Assembly: GCA_050011315.1 (NCBI GenBank)
Contig: JBEKJI010000004.1
Coordinates: forward strand, 1 to 64,000
Reading direction: 5' to 3'
Length of the DNA: 64,000 nucleotides
Origin: Fen-549 sp050011315
GTDB taxonomy: Bacteria > Actinomycetota > Thermoleophilia > Gaiellales > Gaiellaceae
Shown: piece by piece, positions 54,658-62,819 of the stretch
Layout of the letters: each line of letters begins with the position of its first letter
Numbering within the stretch: the stretch's first letter is position 1
The notes under the pieces: generated by a model
Seen by the model: only the letters and a program-made list of their open reading frames with translations
What the model was told of the DNA's origin: nothing
Database searches by the model: none
Position numbers and translations under genes: made by a program

Positions 54658-55754
54658 TAGCGCACCAGCCTTTCGCGCGGATTCTCCTTCGAAACGGCCT
54701 TGAGCTTTTCTAGCGCTTCCTTCTCGGCCTTGGAGAGCTTCTTCGGAACTGTCACGCGCACGCGCGCGAGCAGGTCGCCGCGACCCGAGCCCTTGAGCTT
54801 GGGAACGCCGCGACCGCGCACGCGCAGGAGCTTGCCCGACGCGGTGCCGGGCGGGACCTTGAGTGAGATCGGGCCGTCCGGGGTTGGCACCTGCACTGTC
54901 GCGCCGAGTGCGGCCTCCGGATAGGTGACGGGCACCTCGATGACCAGGTCGGCACCGCGACGTTCGTAGAGCGGGGAGGGAGTCACGCGCGTGACCACGT
55001 AGAGGTCGCCGGACGGACCGCCGCCTGAACCGGGCTCGCCCTTGCCCGTGAGGCGGATGCGAGTGCCGTCTTTGGCCCCGGCCGGGATCTTGACCTTGTA
55101 GCGCTTCGTACGCCTGCTACGACCCGAGCCGTGGCAAGTCGGGCAGGGGCTTTCGACGATCATGCCGGCGCCGCGACAGCGCGGGCAGGGCTGGGAGATG
55201 GCGAACGGTCCCTGGCTCTCGGCGACGACACCGCGACCGCCACACTGGGGGCAGGTCTTGGGCGAGGTGCCGGGCTTGGCGCCGCTACCGCCGCAGGTCT
55301 GGCAGGCGACATCAGCCTCGACCGGGACACGCGTCTCGGCTCCGCGCAGGGAGTCCTCGAAGGAGAGCGTCAGCGTGGTCTCGACGTCTCTGCCCTTCAT
55401 CGCCTGATAGCGAGCACGCCCGCCGCCGCCGAAGAGGTTGGCGAATACGTCGCCGAAGCCGCCGAGCCCACCCAGATCGCCGAGGTCGTACTGCTCGAAG
55501 CGCACTCCGCCCGGCCCCGCCCCGGCGCCCATTCGCGGTCCGGCGGCGCCGAACGCGTCGTACTGCTTGCGCTTGTCGGCGTCGGAAAGGATGTCGTAGG
55601 CGCTCTGGACCTCTTTGAAGCGCTCCTCGGACTCCTTGTCGCCGGCGTTGGCGTCGGGGTGATGGCGTCGCGCCAGCTTGCGGTAGGCCTTCTTGACCTC
55701 GTCCGCGGAGGCGCTACGCGGAACCCCAAGCGTCTCGTAGAGGTCCCTCGGCAC
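54657..55754 (-). CDS. dnaJ: Chaperone DnaJ
   Basis: Hsp40 co-chaperone. 365 residues: J domain (about 1-70) with RRHHPDANAGD (HPD), Gly/Phe-rich linker, zinc domain with four CxxCxGxG-type motifs (CQTCGGSG, CPQCGGRG, CPRCRGAG, CPTCHGSG), and C-terminal substrate domains. Stimulates DnaK ATPase and delivers substrates. Starts 6 bp after the grpE stop. Confidence 0.97.
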   Translation of the reverse strand: MPRDLYETLGVPRSASADEVKKAYRKLARRHHPDANAGDKESEERFKEVQSAYDILSDADKRKQYDAFGAAGPRMGAGAGPGGVRFEQYDLGDLGGLGGFGDVFANLFGGGGRARYQAMKGRDVETTLTLSFEDSLRGAETRVPVEADVACQTCGGSGAKPGTSPKTCPQCGGRGVVAESQGPFAISQPCPRCRGAGMIVESPCPTCHGSGRSRRTKRYKVKIPAGAKDGTRIRLTGKGEPGSGGGPSGDLYVVTRVTPSPLYERRGADLVIEVPVTYPEAALGATVQVPTPDGPISLKVPPGTASGKLLRVRGRGVPKLKGSGRGDLLARVRVTVPKKLSKAEKEALEKLKAVSKENPRERLVR

Positions 55755-55760
55755 TGGTCG

Positions 55761-56336
55761 CTACTCCTCCTGAGAAGCCGCGGCCACGATCACACGAGCC
55801 GGTCGCAGAACGCGGTCGCCGAGCATGTAGCCGCGCTGTACGACCTCGAGGATCGTTCCCTCCTCGGACTCGGACGGGATCGCCGCCAGCGCCTCGTGCA
55901 CGTGCGGATCGAAGGGGACGCCGGTGGGAATCTCCTGCAGCCCCTCCCTGGCCAGCACGCCTGAGAGCTGGCGATGAACGAGGCGAACGCCGTCCTCGAG
56001 CTTGGCCTCCTCGTGCATCGCGGCGGCCTCGAGCGCTCGCTCGAGATCATCCAGCACGGGCAGGATCGCCTCGACCAGCCCAGCGTGGGCGCGCGCCACC
56101 AGCGCCTCCTGCTCGCGGGCGACGCGCTTTCGGTAGTTGTCGAAGTCGGCCGCCATTCGCTGTAGGCGGTCGAGGAGCTCGTCACGGGCCTCTTCGGCCT
56201 CGGTCAGAGTGTGCTCCAGCTCGACCGGATCCGACCCTGGCTCGACGGCCTCCGGAGCTTCGGGCACGGGCTCTGTCCGCGGCTCCGTCGACTGCGCGGG
56301 CTCCTTGGGCTTGTGGATGCGCGCTTTATCCGGCAT
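55761..56336 (-). CDS. grpE: Nucleotide exchange factor GrpE
   Basis: 191 residues. A disordered acidic/Pro-rich N-terminus (about 1-40) precedes a long dimerising helix (about 42-110, RDELLDRLQRMAADFDNYRK). The C-terminal beta-wing ends with the signature VVQRGYMLGDRVLRPARVIV. Releases ADP from DnaK. Lies 33 bp downstream of dnaK. Confidence 0.97.
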   Translation of the reverse strand: MPDKARIHKPKEPAQSTEPRTEPVPEAPEAVEPGSDPVELEHTLTEAEEARDELLDRLQRMAADFDNYRKRVAREQEALVARAHAGLVEAILPVLDDLERALEAAAMHEEAKLEDGVRLVHRQLSGVLAREGLQEIPTGVPFDPHVHEALAAIPSESEEGTILEVVQRGYMLGDRVLRPARVIVAAASQEE

Positions 56337-56369
56337 CGAATCTCACCTCACGAGGCTGGGACCCGCGGG

Positions 56370-58283
56370 CTAGCCCTTCTCCCCCTCGTCGTCGATGACC
56401 TCGTAATCGGCCTCCTCGACGACCTCGTCGTCGGAACCGGTCTGGCCATCGCCGCCCGAGCCGCCGCTCGCCTGCGCCTGCGCGGTCGCCTGTGCGTAGA
56501 CCGCCTCGGCCAGCTTGTGCGCGGCTTCCTGTAGCGCCTCCGTGCGGGAACGGATCTCGCCCGCGTCACTGCCCTCGACCGACCTTCGCAACTCCTCGAT
56601 CCGGCTTTCGATGTTCGAAGCCTCATCGGAGGAGATCTTGTCGCGATGCTCCTTGAGCGTGCGCTCGCTCGTGTAGAGCAACTGCTCGGCCGTGTTCTTG
56701 GTCTCGGCCAGCTCGTGCAGCTTGTGCGCCTCGTCGGCGTGGGCCTCGGCCTCGTGAACCATGCGATCGACCTCGTCGGGCTTGAGCCCCGAGCCGCCCT
56801 CGATCTTGATCTGCTGCAGGTTGCCGGTGCCGAGATCCTTGGCCGAGACGGCGATGATGCCGTTGGCGTCGATGTCGAAGGCGACCTCGATCTGCGGGAT
56901 GCCGCGCGGCGCCGGCGGGATGCCCATCAGATGGAACTTGCCGAGCGTCTTGTTGTAGGCGGCCATCTCCGACTCGCCCTGGAGCACGTGCACCTCGACC
57001 GAGTCCTGATTGTCGGCGGCTGTGGTGAAGATCTCCGACTTGCGCGTCGGGATGGTCGTGTTGCGCTCGATCAGCCTGGTGAAGACACCGCCCTTGGTCT
57101 CGATCCCGAGCGAAAGCGGGGTCACGTCGAGGAGCAGGATGTCCTTCACCTCACCCTTGAGCACACCGGCCTGGATGGCGGCGCCGACCGCGACCACCTC
57201 GTCGGGGTTGACGCCCTTGTGCGGATCCTTGCCGACGATCTCCTTGACCCGCTCCTGCACCGCCGGCATACGCGTCATGCCGCCGACGAGGATGACGTGG
57301 TCGATCTTCTCGGCGCCGAGGCCGGCGTCGGAGAGCGCCCGCTTGGTCGGCCCGACCACGCGCTCGAGCAGCTCGGCGGTCAGCTCGTTCAGCTTGGCGC
57401 GCGTGAGCTGCAGATCGAGGTGCTTGGGGCCCTCGGGCGTGGCGGTGATGAAGGGCAGGTTGATCTGCGTCGACATGGTCGAGGAGAGCTCGATCTTGGC
57501 CTTTTCGCCCGCCTCGTAGAGACGCTGCAGCGCCATCGGATCCTGACTCAGGTCGATGCCGTTGTCGCGCTTGAACTCCGCCACCATCCAGTCGACGACG
57601 GCCTTGTCGAAGTTGTCGCCGCCGAGGTGGTTGTCGCCCGACGTGGACTTGACCTCGAATACGCCCTCGCCCAGCTCCAGCACCGAGACGTCGAAGGTGC
57701 CGCCGCCCAGGTCGAAGACGAGAATCGTCTGGTCGTGCTCCTTGTCGAGGCCGTAGGCGAGCGAGGCCGCGGTCGGCTCGTTGATGATGCGCAGCACGTT
57801 CAGCCCGGCGATCTTGCCGGCGTCGCGGGTCGCCTCGCGCTGGGCGTTGTTGAAGTAGGCCGGGACGGTGATGACCGCGTCCGAGACCGGTTCGCCGAGA
57901 TAGGCCTCGGCGTCGGCCTTCAGCTTCTGCAGGATCATCGCCGAGATCTCCGGCGGCGCGTACTGCTTGCCATCGGCCATCACACGGACGTCCGCATTCG
58001 GACCGTTGACGACCTCGTAGGGGACGATCTTCATCTCCTCGGAAACCTCTTCGTACTTGCGACCCATGAAGCGCTTGATCGAGAAGATCGTGTTCTTGGG
58101 GTTGGTGACCTGCTGGCGCTTGGCCGGCGCGCCGACGAGGCGCTGGCCGTCTTTGGCGAAAGCGACCACCGACGGCGTCGTCCGTCCGCCCTCGGCGTTC
58201 GGGATGACCGTCGGCTCGCCGCCTTCGAGCACAGCCATGCAGCTGTTGGTGGTGCCCAGGTCGATACCGATCGTCTTTGCCAT
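56370..58283 (-). CDS. dnaK: Chaperone DnaK (Hsp70)
   Basis: 637 residues. The ATPase domain (about 1-365) has GIDLGTTNSCMAVLEGGEP, VPAYFNNAQREATRDAGKIA and IFDLGGGTFDVSVLELGEG (read as VFDLGGGTFDV). The linker is VKDILLLDVTPLSLGIETKG. A substrate-binding beta domain and helical lid follow, with an acidic tail DDEVVEEADYEVIDDE. First gene of the dnaK-grpE-dnaJ-membrane-hspR operon. AGAGAGG lies nine bases before the ATG. The promoter region (58284-58346) is AT-rich with a possible -35 TTGATA, but no clean -10 or HAIR site is visible. Confidence 0.98.
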   Translation of the reverse strand: MAKTIGIDLGTTNSCMAVLEGGEPTVIPNAEGGRTTPSVVAFAKDGQRLVGAPAKRQQVTNPKNTIFSIKRFMGRKYEEVSEEMKIVPYEVVNGPNADVRVMADGKQYAPPEISAMILQKLKADAEAYLGEPVSDAVITVPAYFNNAQREATRDAGKIAGLNVLRIINEPTAASLAYGLDKEHDQTILVFDLGGGTFDVSVLELGEGVFEVKSTSGDNHLGGDNFDKAVVDWMVAEFKRDNGIDLSQDPMALQRLYEAGEKAKIELSSTMSTQINLPFITATPEGPKHLDLQLTRAKLNELTAELLERVVGPTKRALSDAGLGAEKIDHVILVGGMTRMPAVQERVKEIVGKDPHKGVNPDEVVAVGAAIQAGVLKGEVKDILLLDVTPLSLGIETKGGVFTRLIERNTTIPTRKSEIFTTAADNQDSVEVHVLQGESEMAAYNKTLGKFHLMGIPPAPRGIPQIEVAFDIDANGIIAVSAKDLGTGNLQQIKIEGGSGLKPDEVDRMVHEAEAHADEAHKLHELAETKNTAEQLLYTSERTLKEHRDKISSDEASNIESRIEELRRSVEGSDAGEIRSRTEALQEAAHKLAEAVYAQATAQAQASGGSGGDGQTGSDDEVVEEADYEVIDDEGEKG

Positions 58284-58482
58284 TGTCTTAAACCTCTCTC
58301 CGTTATGTCGGTTGCAGCTAAGAAAATCTAAGTGTCAGTGTATCAACCTTCGTCCAGGTCGCAAGAGCCGGTGTTCGGCGTTCCCGCTCTGACGGTTCCG
58401 AGACCCCGCTTGCGCCGAGAGAAAAGCGGCGCCAGAAACCGTTTGAGCTCTCCTTTAGGCCCAAATCTCGGCGGAAAGAAAT

Positions 58483-58580
58483 ATCCCTCGTTCGGGTGAC
58501 AGCGCTCTCGCCCGGGCGAGCGAGGCTTCGTGAGCCGATCCCCCCTTTACGAGGGAATCAACAACAAGAACGAGGGATTT
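58483..58580 (+). promoter_or_regulatory. Repeated CGAGGGA boxes upstream of the REC-GGDEF gene
   Basis: ATCCCTCGTTC (58483-58493), ACGAGGGAATC (58549-58559) and GAACGAGGGATTT (58568-58580). The outer two form an inverted repeat and all share CGAGGGA. Possible operator array for the gene at 58615 or for dnaK in the other direction. The rest of 58284-58614 has no gene. Confidence 0.35.
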
Positions 58581-58614
58581 ACGCGCGCGTGGACGCCGCC
58601 GATAAGCCGAGACA

Positions 58615-59565
58615 GTGGCCGGCGGTGGAATCCATAGTGAGGCGAGAGCCCCCCGTGTCCTTCTCGGGACTGCGGACGAGTCGTACCTGAAGAACGTCCG
58701 CCGGGCGCTACAGGAAGCCGGCTACCGCGTCGAAGTCGCGCTCGACAGCGAGACCGTGATGGCCTCGCTCGAGCCGCGCCGCTACGACCTGGCCATTCTC
58801 GACACCGGCCTCGGCAAGATCGACGGCCTTTCGGTCTCCGATCGACTGCGCACCGAGCCAGACGGCAGAGGCCTGTACCTGATCGCGCTCGTCGACTCCG
58901 AGGAGAGCCGACCTCTCGAAGCGCCGATCGGTCCCGACGACTGCCTGGTCAAGCCGTTCGAGATCTCCGACCTGCTCACCAGCGTTCACATCGCGAGCCG
59001 GATCGTCGCTCTCCAACGCGAGCTCGACTTCGCCAACCACCGCATCTCGACGCTGGCCATGACCGATGCGCTGACCGGGCTTCCGAACCGGCAGGCGATC
59101 TACGACATGCTCGGCACAGAGATCGCGCGGCAGAGCCGGGAAAGCCCGGTCTCCTGCGTGGCGCTGATCGACATCGACCGCATGCGCGAGATCAACGACG
59201 CCTACACCCGCGCCGGCGGCGATCTGGCAGTGCTCCGGGTCGCCCGCACGCTGCGATCGAGCGCCCGCGACGCCGACACCGTCGGCCGCCTCGGCGACGA
59301 CAAGTTCATCGTCGTCCTCTACGACTGCACGCCCGACGATTCCATGATCGCCTGCGACCGGCTCTGCGACGCGATCGAGCACGAACCGCTGACGATGCCC
59401 GACGGCGAGGTTCGCCTTTCGGTGTCCTGCGGCGTGGTGGCGCTGGATCCGGATTTCTCCGCGGTCGAGACGCTCGACGCCGCGCGCGCCGCCCTACACA
59501 CCGCCAAGGCGCGCGGCGTCAACCACGTCGCTCTCGAAGCGAAGTTCCGCGAAGCCTGGTTCTAA
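58615..59565 (+). CDS. REC-GGDEF protein with degenerate cyclase site
   Basis: 316 residues, GTG start. The receiver-like domain (about 12-125) has the phospho-acceptor region LAILDTGLG and the Lys of CLVKPFE; the usual DD pocket reads TADE. The GGDEF domain (about 145-310) has MTDALTGLPNRQAIYDML and IDIDRMREINDAY, but the signature reads GDDKF instead of GGDEF, with Lys replacing the catalytic Glu. The RxxD inhibitory site (RDAD) is kept five residues before it. Probably not a cyclase; could be a cyclic-di-GMP-binding effector. Divergent from dnaK. Confidence 0.85.
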   Translation: MAGGGIHSEARAPRVLLGTADESYLKNVRRALQEAGYRVEVALDSETVMASLEPRRYDLAILDTGLGKIDGLSVSDRLRTEPDGRGLYLIALVDSEESRPLEAPIGPDDCLVKPFEISDLLTSVHIASRIVALQRELDFANHRISTLAMTDALTGLPNRQAIYDMLGTEIARQSRESPVSCVALIDIDRMREINDAYTRAGGDLAVLRVARTLRSSARDADTVGRLGDDKFIVVLYDCTPDDSMIACDRLCDAIEHEPLTMPDGEVRLSVSCGVVALDPDFSAVETLDAARAALHTAKARGVNHVALEAKFREAWF

Positions 59566-59610
59566 GACCGGCTGAAAGTCGTACGACGTTCGGCCGCGGG
59601 AGGAACGTGG

Positions 59611-59642
59611 CGTTGAGCGCGCCTGACGGCGCTTGCTCAACG
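59611..59642. terminator. Hairpin downstream of the REC-GGDEF gene
   Basis: CGTTGAGC-GCGCC-TGAC-GGCGC-TT-GCTCAACG, a strong stem-loop 45 bp after the stop; no U tract. Together with GCCGCAGCCG/CGGCTGCGGC near 59725 it forms a hairpin-rich, gene-free gap (59566-59950) between convergent genes. Confidence 0.5.
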
Positions 59643-59950
59643 TCTGCTCCTACTTTCGGGGCGGGTTGGTTTGGGTAGCTTTGCGGTGTCCGGGGTGTGT
59701 TTGGGACTGTCGTATCGCGAGCCGCAGCCGCGCTTGTCGGCTGCGGCGGCGGCGGCGCGTATCTACTCGCTTCGCGAGTGATCCGCGCGAGTAGTGACTG
59801 GCTGAAGACCGGCTACTTTCGTTAGATGAAGTGCCCACTCGTCTGTGGAACTCGGCGCGGATCCGGCGCGGACTCGTTTCCCACTCGTGACGGTTTCCGC
59901 GTTACGATCGCCTCGGGGAGGAGGTTGGGGATTCTGTGCGGACGGCTCGG

Positions 59951-60838
59951 CTAACCGGCTTCTTCGACGGCCGGGACTCGCAGGATCAGCCCGCGTAGCG
60001 CCCGTCCCGCCGCCGGCTCGGCGAGAGCGATCCCGAGCATGATCACCGTGCAGCCGCCCCAGCCGAGCCAGCCCAGCCGGTCACCTGCCAAGAGGAAGCC
60101 GAAGACGGCCGCAAACACCGGCTCGAGAGCGAACACGACCGCGGTGCGCACTGCACTCATCCGCTGTTGTGCCCAGCTCTGAACGAGGAAGGCAAAGGCG
60201 CTCGCAAGCAGGCCGGTGACGAGCAAAGCACCCCACACCACCCAGCCGTGTGGAACGCTCAGCTCTCCCTTCCATAGCGCGATCGCCGTGAAGCAGACGA
60301 GGCAAAACACCATCTCGGTGAGCGCCAGGATCAACGGGTCGAAGCGCGGCGCGAAGCGCTCCATCAGCACGATCTGCGCCGCCCAGAGCAGCGCCGATAC
60401 GAGTACAAGAGCATTGCCCGAGCGCGAGCCCTGCGGAATGCCCGAGAGCATGGCGAAGCCGATTCCCGAGAGCGCGACCGCGAGCCAGGTTGCGAGCCCG
60501 ATCCGCTGGCGCAGCAGGACAAGGGCCAGAAGCGGTGTCAGCACCACGTAGAGGCCGGTGACGAAGCCACTTCCCGAAACGGTCGTGTGCATCAGGCCCG
60601 CGGTCTGGAAGGCATAGGCGCCGGCAACGAGTAGGCCGAGCAGCGACCCGGCCACGACGCCTCGTTTCCACGGGCGCCGGCGCGCGCGCACGAGCGCGAA
60701 GGGAAACAGAACGACGCTGCCGATCGCGAAACGGACGGCAAGGAAGGCGAACATCGGGTAGATCGCCACGGCGTCCTTGACCTGGACGAAGGTGAGCCCC
60801 CAGACGACAGTGACGAAAACGAGTGCGAGCAGCGGCAC
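59951..60838 (-). CDS. DMT-superfamily (EamA) permease
   Basis: 295 residues with ten predicted TM helices in two EamA halves. The N-terminus MPLLALVFVTVVWGLTFVQV is typical, and LALLLxRE-like motifs (VVLTPLLALVLLRQRIG, LEPVFAAVFGFLLAGDRLG) end each half. Probably exports or imports small metabolites such as amino acids; substrate not predictable. Convergent with the REC-GGDEF gene. Confidence 0.9.
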   Translation of the reverse strand: MPLLALVFVTVVWGLTFVQVKDAVAIYPMFAFLAVRFAIGSVVLFPFALVRARRRPWKRGVVAGSLLGLLVAGAYAFQTAGLMHTTVSGSGFVTGLYVVLTPLLALVLLRQRIGLATWLAVALSGIGFAMLSGIPQGSRSGNALVLVSALLWAAQIVLMERFAPRFDPLILALTEMVFCLVCFTAIALWKGELSVPHGWVVWGALLVTGLLASAFAFLVQSWAQQRMSAVRTAVVFALEPVFAAVFGFLLAGDRLGWLGWGGCTVIMLGIALAEPAAGRALRGLILRVPAVEEAG

Positions 60839-61195
60839 CGTGCGAGCATAGTCAGCACTCGGAAGAACGAGTCCCGCGAAGACCCGTTCGTCGTTCAGGG
60901 CGCCGAGCCGAGCTCGGCCCCCCCGAAGAAGTGAACCGGTACCCTTCTCACAGCCGGGGCGCCTGCTGCGGCGCCCCGCTCGATCCGCTGTTTCTCCTCG
61001 ATAAGAGGCGACACGGAGGAAACCCGGTGTACAAACCTCTATCTTTTAAGGAGATTTTCATCTTTAGCATCGGAATAAACGTCCGATGCTTTAGTAGAAC
61101 CGTTCCGAAGTCGCGAATGACGGGTAGGGGCGGCCGGTTGCGCCCGTCGTTCGTGGAAGTGTTGTAGCCCGCCGATCGGTTTAGAATCCCAGCTC
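60839..61195. promoter_or_regulatory. Gene-free divergent intergenic region with hairpin
   Basis: 357 bp between the divergent DMT permease and PAP2-like genes. It contains an AT-rich patch (61028-61080) and a perfect stem AGCATCGGA-ATAAACG-TCCGATGCT at about 61068-61092. No open frame worth calling. The hairpin lies about 100 bp upstream of the PAP2-like start and could act in its leader. Confidence 0.4.
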
Positions 61196-61993
61196 ATGTC
61201 ACCTCCTGAACCAACCGCCGCCACTGCCGACAGCAGCTCGCCTCGCGGCCGCATCCTGCCCCGCGGCTTCGGCGACCTCGTCTTCCAGGTCTCGCTCTGG
61301 ATCGGCTTTTTGCTCGTGTACCGGTTGGCGCGGGGGATCGCGGATCACAACGGCGCAGTCACACCGGTGGCGATAGAGAACGCGCGCCATGTGATCGCGT
61401 TCGAAAGCCATGTGAACGCGCTCTTCGAGCTGAGCTTGCAAAAGGTCCTCCTCTCCTCGCGTTACCTCGTCGACGTCGCGGCGGCGACCTACTGGCTGTC
61501 GCAGTTCGCCGTTCTGGGAATCGCCCTGTTCTGGGTTTACTTCCGGCAGACGGAATCGTTCACCCGCTTCCGCAACTGGGTGATGCTCGCCAATGTGATC
61601 GGGCTGGTCGGGTACGTGCTCGTTCCGACCGCACCACCACGGATGTTCCCCAACCTCGGCTTCCTCGATATCGAGGCGCTCTTCTCCGGCCTAACCACCT
61701 CGAGTAAGGGCGTCAGCTCTCTCGCCAACCCTTACGCGGCGATGCCGAGCCTGCATGCAGCCGACGCCCTGATCGTGGGCATCTCGATGGCCTTCGTCTG
61801 CCGGCGCCTGTGGGCCAAGGTACTCTGGCTGCTCTGGCCGCCCTGGGTCTGGTTCACGGTGATGGCGACCGGCAATCACTTCTGGCTCGACTGTCTCGCG
61901 GGCGTGCTCGTGGCGCTCGTGGCCGCGCCGATAGTGGACTCTCGCTTCCGCTTCTGGCGACGGGCAACCGAGCCGGCAACGGCGCCCAAGTAG
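61196..61993 (+). CDS. PAP2/Aur1-like membrane phosphatase or lipid transferase
   Basis: 265 residues with about six TM helices. PAP2-superfamily motifs: C2 PYAAMPSLHAADALIVG with the acid/base His, and C3 MATGNHFWLDCLAGVLVAL with catalytic His and Asp. The C1 region is near RNWVMLANVIG and VPTAPPRMFP. This spacing is that of the PAP2_3/Aur1 inositol-phosphorylceramide-synthase-like branch. The adjacent inositol genes make a role in inositol lipid headgroup transfer or dephosphorylation attractive, but that is inference. Confidence 0.82.
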   Translation: MSPPEPTAATADSSSPRGRILPRGFGDLVFQVSLWIGFLLVYRLARGIADHNGAVTPVAIENARHVIAFESHVNALFELSLQKVLLSSRYLVDVAAATYWLSQFAVLGIALFWVYFRQTESFTRFRNWVMLANVIGLVGYVLVPTAPPRMFPNLGFLDIEALFSGLTTSSKGVSSLANPYAAMPSLHAADALIVGISMAFVCRRLWAKVLWLLWPPWVWFTVMATGNHFWLDCLAGVLVALVAAPIVDSRFRFWRRATEPATAPK

Positions 61994-62060
61994 GCCGTTC
62001 CCCAGCTCTCCGCCACCGCGCAGGGTGCTACCGACCCCGGCGAGCTGATCGCAAAACCGC

Positions 62061-62066
62061 TATACT
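62061..62066 (+). promoter_or_regulatory. Possible -10 box for the inositol operon
   Basis: TATACT at 62061-62066 in the 187-bp gap after the PAP2-like gene; the expected -35 region is weak. Suggests an independent promoter for the downstream pair. Confidence 0.3.
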
Positions 62067-62180
62067 CATAGCAGCTATGCGATCGGTAGCTACTGCTAGC
62101 ACACCGCCCGTTGGGTACGCAGGCCGGCGAGAGCTCAAAGCCGCCGGAATGCACCGTATCGACCGGACGGAGCGCCGAAG

Positions 62181-62819
62181 GTGCCGCTCGTGAACAAGGC
62201 AGAGACGATCAGACAGGGCTTTCTGAACGATGTCCGCAGGCTCGCCACCAGAGGCGTACGTGGCCTGGCGCGCACTCGCATCACCCCCAACGCCCTCACC
62301 GCTGCAGGCGTGTCGCTCTGTGTCGGCGCCTCGGTCTTCGCCTTCTTCAGCTATCGGCACGAGCTCGCCTTCTTCTGGGCGGCCGCGGCGCTATTCGTAG
62401 CCGGCTCGTTGCTCGACATCCTCGACGGCGCCCTTGCCCGCGCGAGCGGGAAGGTGACGCCGTTCGGCGCCTTCGTCGATTCGACGACCGATCGCATCAG
62501 CGAGGCGTTCATGCTCGGCGCGGTTGTTCTGATCTTCGCGCGCGGTCATGCGCTGTTCTCGGTCGGGCTGACGGTCGCAGCGATCGCCGGCTCGTTTCTC
62601 GTCAGCTACACACGCGCACGTGCGGAGATAATCGGATTGCGCGGAGACGTAGGTGTCGGCGATCGTGCCACACGCGTGGTCGTGATCACGACCGGTCTCG
62701 TGCTCGCGCCCTGGGGAGCACTCCCCTGGGCGATCGGAGTGCTGACGGCACTGGCTTGGTACACGGTAATCCTGCGGGCGTTCTTCGTTCGCTCGCAGCT
62801 GCTCGAGGGAGGAAAGTAA
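62181..62819 (+). CDS. CDP-alcohol phosphatidyltransferase (probable phosphatidylinositol phosphate synthase)
   Basis: 212-residue membrane enzyme with about six TM helices. The complete CDP-alcohol motif DILDGALAR...FGAFVDSTTD (D-x2-DG-x2-AR-x8-G-x3-D-x3-D) lies near residues 76-101. The FGAFVDSTTDRISEA continuation matches actinobacterial phosphatidylinositol phosphate synthases, which join CDP-diacylglycerol to inositol 1-phosphate. The stop overlaps the inositol-phosphate synthase ATG (TAATG), supplying that substrate from the same operon. Start: GTG at 62181 or the GTG at 62190. Confidence 0.88.
   Translation: MPLVNKAETIRQGFLNDVRRLATRGVRGLARTRITPNALTAAGVSLCVGASVFAFFSYRHELAFFWAAAALFVAGSLLDILDGALARASGKVTPFGAFVDSTTDRISEAFMLGAVVLIFARGHALFSVGLTVAAIAGSFLVSYTRARAEIIGLRGDVGVGDRATRVVVITTGLVLAPWGALPWAIGVLTALAWYTVILRAFFVRSQLLEGGK

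Noticed and set aside
58284..58346. HAIR or CIRCE heat-shock operators upstream of dnaK
   Set aside because: Neither CTTGAGT-N7-ACTCAAG nor TTAGCACTC-N9-GAGTGCTAA is present, even allowing a few mismatches.
59650..59838. 62-residue minus-strand open frame
   Set aside because: Arg/Ser/Gln-rich, no start signal, overlaps hairpins; no sign of coding.
62111..62818. Long N-terminal extension of inositol-3-phosphate synthase
   Set aside because: It is the CDP-alcohol transferase gene read out of frame; the ATG at 62819 begins the known domain.
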